A DNA stretch of 7,288 bases. It comes from Chloroflexota bacterium (lineage in GTDB: Bacteria > Chloroflexota > Anaerolineae > Promineifilales > Promineifilaceae). The notes beneath the pieces were generated by a model. The model had not been told where the DNA came from, did no database searches, and saw only the letters and a list, made by a program, of their open reading frames with translations. The translations under genes and the position numbers were made by a program. Positions 5,057 through 7,288 of the stretch are shown in pieces. Where the stretch lies: NCBI GenBank assembly GCA_020353135.1, contig CP070688.1, forward strand, positions 3,847,752-3,855,039, written 5' to 3'. Numbering within the stretch: position 1 is the stretch's first letter; every line of letters starts with the position of its first letter.

Positions 5057-6238
5057 ATGAGCAGCAAAACCCAGTGGATAGACGAGCAAATCGCCGAATT
5101 GAAAGAGGCCGGACTGTTCAACGTCATTCGGACCGTCGAGTCGCCAATGGATGCCTGGGTGACCATCGACGGCCGGCGCTTGCTGAATTTCTGCGCCAAC
5201 AATTACCTGGGCCTGGCCAACCATCCCCGGCTTCGAGCCGCAGCTCAGGCCGCTATAGACAGCCATGGCGTCGGCCCTGGCGCCGTACGAACCATTGCCG
5301 GTACCATCGATCTGCACGTGCAATTGGAGCAACGGTTGGCCCAATTCAAGAATGCCGAGGCCTGCATATCGTTTCAAAGCGGATTCGCGGCCAATCTGGC
5401 CACCATTCCGGCCCTGGTCGGCCGGGGCGACGTCATATTCTCTGATGAACTGAACCACGCCAGTATCATCGACGGTTGCCGCCTGAGCCGGGCCAGGGTC
5501 GTGCGCTATAGCCACAACGACGTCCCCGACCTACGGCGCAAGATAGAGGAGACGACCGAATTCGGCCGGCGGCTCATCGTCACCGACGGCGTATTCAGCA
5601 TGGACGGCGACATCGCCCCGCTGGACCAGATCTGCGAGCTGGCCGAAGAGTTTGGCATCATGTTGATGGTCGACGACGCTCACGGCGAGGGTGTCCTGGG
5701 CCGCGGCGGCCGGGGCATCGTCGATCACTTTGGGCTGCACGGCCGGGTAGACGTCGAGGTGGGCACGCTCAGCAAAGCCTTTGGCGTCGTCGGCGGCCTG
5801 GTGGCCGGCAAGAAAGTGATAGTCGACTGGCTGCGCCAGCGCGGCCGGCCATTCCTGTTCTCCAGCGCCATGACCGCGCCAGATACGGCCGCCTGCCTGG
5901 AGGCCGTCAACGTGTTGGAGGAGTCGACCGAGTTTGTGGAACGCCTGTGGGCTAACGCCGCGGTATTCCAGGAGGGCATGAAAGAGCTGGGTTTTGACAC
6001 TGGCCACAGCCAGACGCCCATCGTGCCGGTCATGTTGGGCGAGGCGCCGCTGGCGCAAGAGTTTAGCCGCCGTCTGTTCGCCGCCGGCGTCTTCGCCATG
6101 GCCATCGGCTTCCCCACCGTGCCGCGAGGCAAAGCCCGCATACGCGTGATGAATTCGGCCGCTCACAGCGGCCAGGACCTGGAATTGGCCCTGGAGACTT
6201 TCGCCGGCGTCGGCCGGGAGCTGGGCGTCATCAACTGA
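5057..6238 (+). CDS. kbl: 2-amino-3-ketobutyrate CoA ligase (glycine C-acetyltransferase)
   Basis: The 393-residue cytoplasmic enzyme is a PLP-dependent alpha-oxoamine synthase, near the length of E. coli Kbl (398). It would convert 2-amino-3-oxobutyrate and CoA to glycine and acetyl-CoA, the second step of threonine breakdown. Visible features: [14 protein letters not shown] (44-57), [11 protein letters not shown] (73-83) with His87, [10 protein letters not shown] (106-115), [17 protein letters not shown] (130-146) with His134, [10 protein letters not shown] (176-185), [11 protein letters not shown] (205-215) with Asp207 and His209, and the PLP lysine Lys240 in TLSKAFG. The relatives BioF (biotin) and ALA synthase share the fold; the AVRTIAGT and NHASIIDG segments favour Kbl, though specificity is not proven. 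ATG 5057 is 5 nt after AAGGAG (5046-5051), while the GTG at 5054 is too close. The usual partner tdh is not adjacent in this window. An intrinsic terminator follows at 6269-6312. Confidence 0.88.
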   Translation: MSSKTQWIDEQIAELKEAGLFNVIRTVESPMDAWVTIDGRRLLNFCANNYLGLANHPRLRAAAQAAIDSHGVGPGAVRTIAGTIDLHVQLEQRLAQFKNAEACISFQSGFAANLATIPALVGRGDVIFSDELNHASIIDGCRLSRARVVRYSHNDVPDLRRKIEETTEFGRRLIVTDGVFSMDGDIAPLDQICELAEEFGIMLMVDDAHGEGVLGRGGRGIVDHFGLHGRVDVEVGTLSKAFGVVGGLVAGKKVIVDWLRQRGRPFLFSSAMTAPDTAACLEAVNVLEESTEFVERLWANAAVFQEGMKELGFDTGHSQTPIVPVMLGEAPLAQEFSRRLFAAGVFAMAIGFPTVPRGKARIRVMNSAAHSGQDLELALETFAGVGRELGVIN

Positions 6239-6258
6239 TCTTTCGACTTCTGCGACGA

Positions 6259-6312
6259 AGAAAAGCAAACCGGCCATTCCCCATCACGGAGAACGGCCGG
6301 TATTCTGTTTTT
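6259..6312. terminator. Bidirectional intrinsic terminator between kbl and the minus-strand gene
   Basis: ACCGGCC (6269-6275) pairs with GGCCGGT (6295-6301). The stem continues inward with TTC/GAA and CC/GG separated by single mismatches, closing on a 5-nt loop (6283-6287). On the plus strand, TTTTT at 6308-6312 follows. On the minus strand, the A-rich left flank (6259-6269) becomes a T-rich tract. It can therefore stop kbl from the left and the acidic membrane-protein gene, whose stop is at 6384-6386, from the right. Confidence 0.75.
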
Positions 6313-6331
6313 ATCGGTAATGGTAATAGCC

Positions 6332-6343
6332 GGCCGTACGGCC
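6332..6343. repeat. 12-bp perfect palindrome between convergent genes
   Basis: GGCCGTACGGCC reads the same on both strands. Allowing one bulged A at 6344, the pairing extends to GCC (6329-6331) with GGC (6345-6347). No T-tract follows on either side. It may be a back-up terminator stem or a binding site, or simply reflect the frequent GGCC in this DNA. The rest of 6313-6383 shows nothing recognisable. Confidence 0.35.
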
Positions 6344-6383
6344 AGGCGTAACCGGTCGGAAATATGAACTAGCGTCGGTGCCT

Positions 6384-7288
6384 CTAGAATGAAGGCGGAC
6401 TGACGATGAAGTAGACCAAAGCGGCCAGGACGACAATGGCGACGATGACCAGGAGTATCAACAGGATCTCGAGGCCGCGCGTTGATGACTTCTTCTTTGG
6501 CTTGGCCGGCGCCGGTTCTTCCTCGGCCGGCACCGGTTCTTCCTCGGCCGGCATGATCTCTACTTCTTCCTCTTCTTCTTCGTCTGCGGCGGCGTCTACG
6601 GCTGCGACGGCGACGGCCTCATCTGCGTCTTCTTCTATTAGCGTTTCCTCTTCAACGATTTCCTCGACATCAGGCTCAGGCCATTCATCTTCGGGTTCGT
6701 CCAGTAACCAGTCCGGCAAATCCTGCCCCGGTTCGGTGTCCGGTTCGGCCGGAGGCAGCTCCTCGACCAGCGCTTCATCCGCCTCGGCCGAAGTATCTTC
6801 TAGTAGCCAGTCGGGCACTGCTTCGGCCTCGACCTTGGACCAGAGCTCGTCCTCGGCTTCCTCCTCGAACCAGGCCTCGCCAGCCTGATCGACGGCCGCC
6901 CCGGCGGCGGCGGCAACAACCAGGTCCTCCGCATCCAGTCCCGGCTCCTCGGCTTCCGCAAGGGCTGCTTCCAGCTCTTGCGCTTCCAGCTCTTGCGCTC
7001 CTGCATCTGGCCCGCCAGTGTCCGGCGACGGTTCCGCTTCGGGCAGCACCTCTGCTTCGTCGCCAAGGACGGCCGCGGCGGCGATGACCGTGGCCATATC
7101 TTCGTCCTCGGATTCTACCGCTTCATCTTCGGCAGCGAACAACTCTTCGACGGCCACGTCTTCGGGCGACATCTCTTCGACGTATGGCGTTTCGGCAATC
7201 ATCGTGTCGGCGACGGCTTCGTCCTCCACGGCTTCGTCTTCGACCACGTCGGCCGTGACGGCCGCTTCGACAACCATCGGCTCGCCCT
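6384..7288 (-). CDS. Acidic tail-anchored membrane protein, C-terminal part (5' end outside window)
   Basis: No enzyme family is recognised. From the first ATG in the window (7277) there are 297 residues, but the frame stays open to the right edge and that ATG has no good ribosome site, so the gene probably starts further upstream. Residues 1-256 are extremely rich in Glu, Asp and Ala, with only one Lys (148), and look disordered. PDWLL occurs twice (155-159 and 188-192), QELEA twice in tandem (95-104) and PAEEEP twice in tandem (243-248, 250-255). A basic KPKKK (259-263) and Arg267 precede one membrane span at about 271-292 and a short tail SPPSF. By the positive-inside rule the acidic part lies in the cytoplasm and the protein is tail-anchored. 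PDWL-type motifs in acidic linkers are familiar from Chloroflexota proteins with N-terminal modules such as zinc ribbons, which here would lie beyond the window. The promoter is also outside. Confidence 0.75.
   Translation of the reverse strand, partial: GEPMVVEAAVTADVVEDEAVEDEAVADTMIAETPYVEEMSPEDVAVEELFAAEDEAVESEDEDMATVIAAAAVLGDEAEVLPEAEPSPDTGGPDAGAQELEAQELEAALAEAEEPGLDAEDLVVAAAAGAAVDQAGEAWFEEEAEDELWSKVEAEAVPDWLLEDTSAEADEALVEELPPAEPDTEPGQDLPDWLLDEPEDEWPEPDVEEIVEEETLIEEDADEAVAVAAVDAAADEEEEEEVEIMPAEEEPVPAEEEPAPAKPKKKSSTRGLEILLILLVIVAIVVLAALVYFIVSPPSF
6512..6553. repeat. Exact 21-bp tandem duplication inside the acidic protein gene
   Basis: Positions 6512-6532 and 6533-6553 are identical 21-mers. 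In the minus-strand frame they encode two copies of a 7-residue Pro-Ala-Glu unit just before the Lys-rich membrane-proximal segment. Exact identity at DNA level suggests a recent in-frame duplication. Confidence 0.85.
6967..6996. repeat. Exact 15-bp tandem duplication inside the acidic protein gene
   Basis: GCTTCCAGCTCTTGC occurs twice back to back (6967-6981 and 6982-6996). On the minus strand it adds a five-residue unit, giving QELEAQELEA. The 15-nt length keeps the frame. Confidence 0.85.

Noticed and set aside
5531..6277. 248-codon open frame on the minus strand opposite kbl.
   Set aside because: The plus-strand kbl has complete family motifs over the same bases. Long antisense frames are common in GC-rich genes, and this one shows no recognisable domain.
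6436..6888. Open frame on the plus strand encoding a Ser-rich 150-residue chain.
   Set aside because: It is the complement of the Glu/Asp/Ala-rich minus-strand gene. The serine runs are the antisense reading of acidic codons, and it has no ribosome site or domain.

Overview
The window looks like chromosomal DNA of a GC-rich, probably filamentous bacterium, most plausibly a Chloroflexota (Anaerolineae/Caldilineae-like) member. That placement is an inference. It rests on the gene mix: a long-form HPF, an effector-associated-domain (EAD) protein of the kind common in multicellular bacteria, an HNH protein of a type frequent in Chloroflexota, and an acidic PDWLL-motif tail-anchored protein. No rRNA, tRNA, insertion sequence or CRISPR array was seen.

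Layout. Positions 64-1827 hold hpf, a strong intrinsic terminator (661-704), and a conserved gene of unknown function with a nucleotidyltransferase-like N-terminal half that starts only 4 nt after the terminator U-tract. Positions 1899-3291 hold a low-molecular-weight protein tyrosine phosphatase and, 103 nt later on the same strand, a 265-residue protein with an N-terminal Death-like EAD, a Gly/Asp-rich middle and a helical C-terminal module. Facing it on the minus strand (3328-3849) is an HNH endonuclease-family gene. It has a near-consensus sigma70 promoter whose -10 box lies 10 nt from the start codon, so its mRNA should be leaderless or nearly so. Positions 4041-4796 encode a Nif3/YbgI-type dinuclear metal protein with a TTG start and a near-perfect Shine-Dalgarno sequence. 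Positions 5057-6238 encode a 2-amino-3-ketobutyrate CoA ligase (kbl) behind a good promoter (4817-4844) and a leader of about 205 nt. A hairpin that can terminate in both directions (about 6259-6312) separates kbl from the C-terminal part of a very acidic tail-anchored membrane protein on the minus strand (6384 to beyond the right edge).

How the parts relate. Most genes look like independent transcription units, not one operon: hpf, the HNH gene and kbl each have their own clear signal. hpf serves ribosome hibernation, the phosphatase serves protein dephosphorylation, and kbl serves threonine/glycine interconversion. No threonine dehydrogenase is beside kbl.

The most interesting items are: (1) the EAD protein, a candidate adaptor of a bacterial conflict or programmed-death signalling network whose effector is not visible here; (2) a heptanucleotide tandem repeat (unit close to AAGCTGA) found just upstream of the Shine-Dalgarno of both the Nif3 and kbl genes, folding in the first case into a symmetric hairpin; (3) the structured kbl leader with mutually exclusive stems; and (4) the leaderless HNH transcript.
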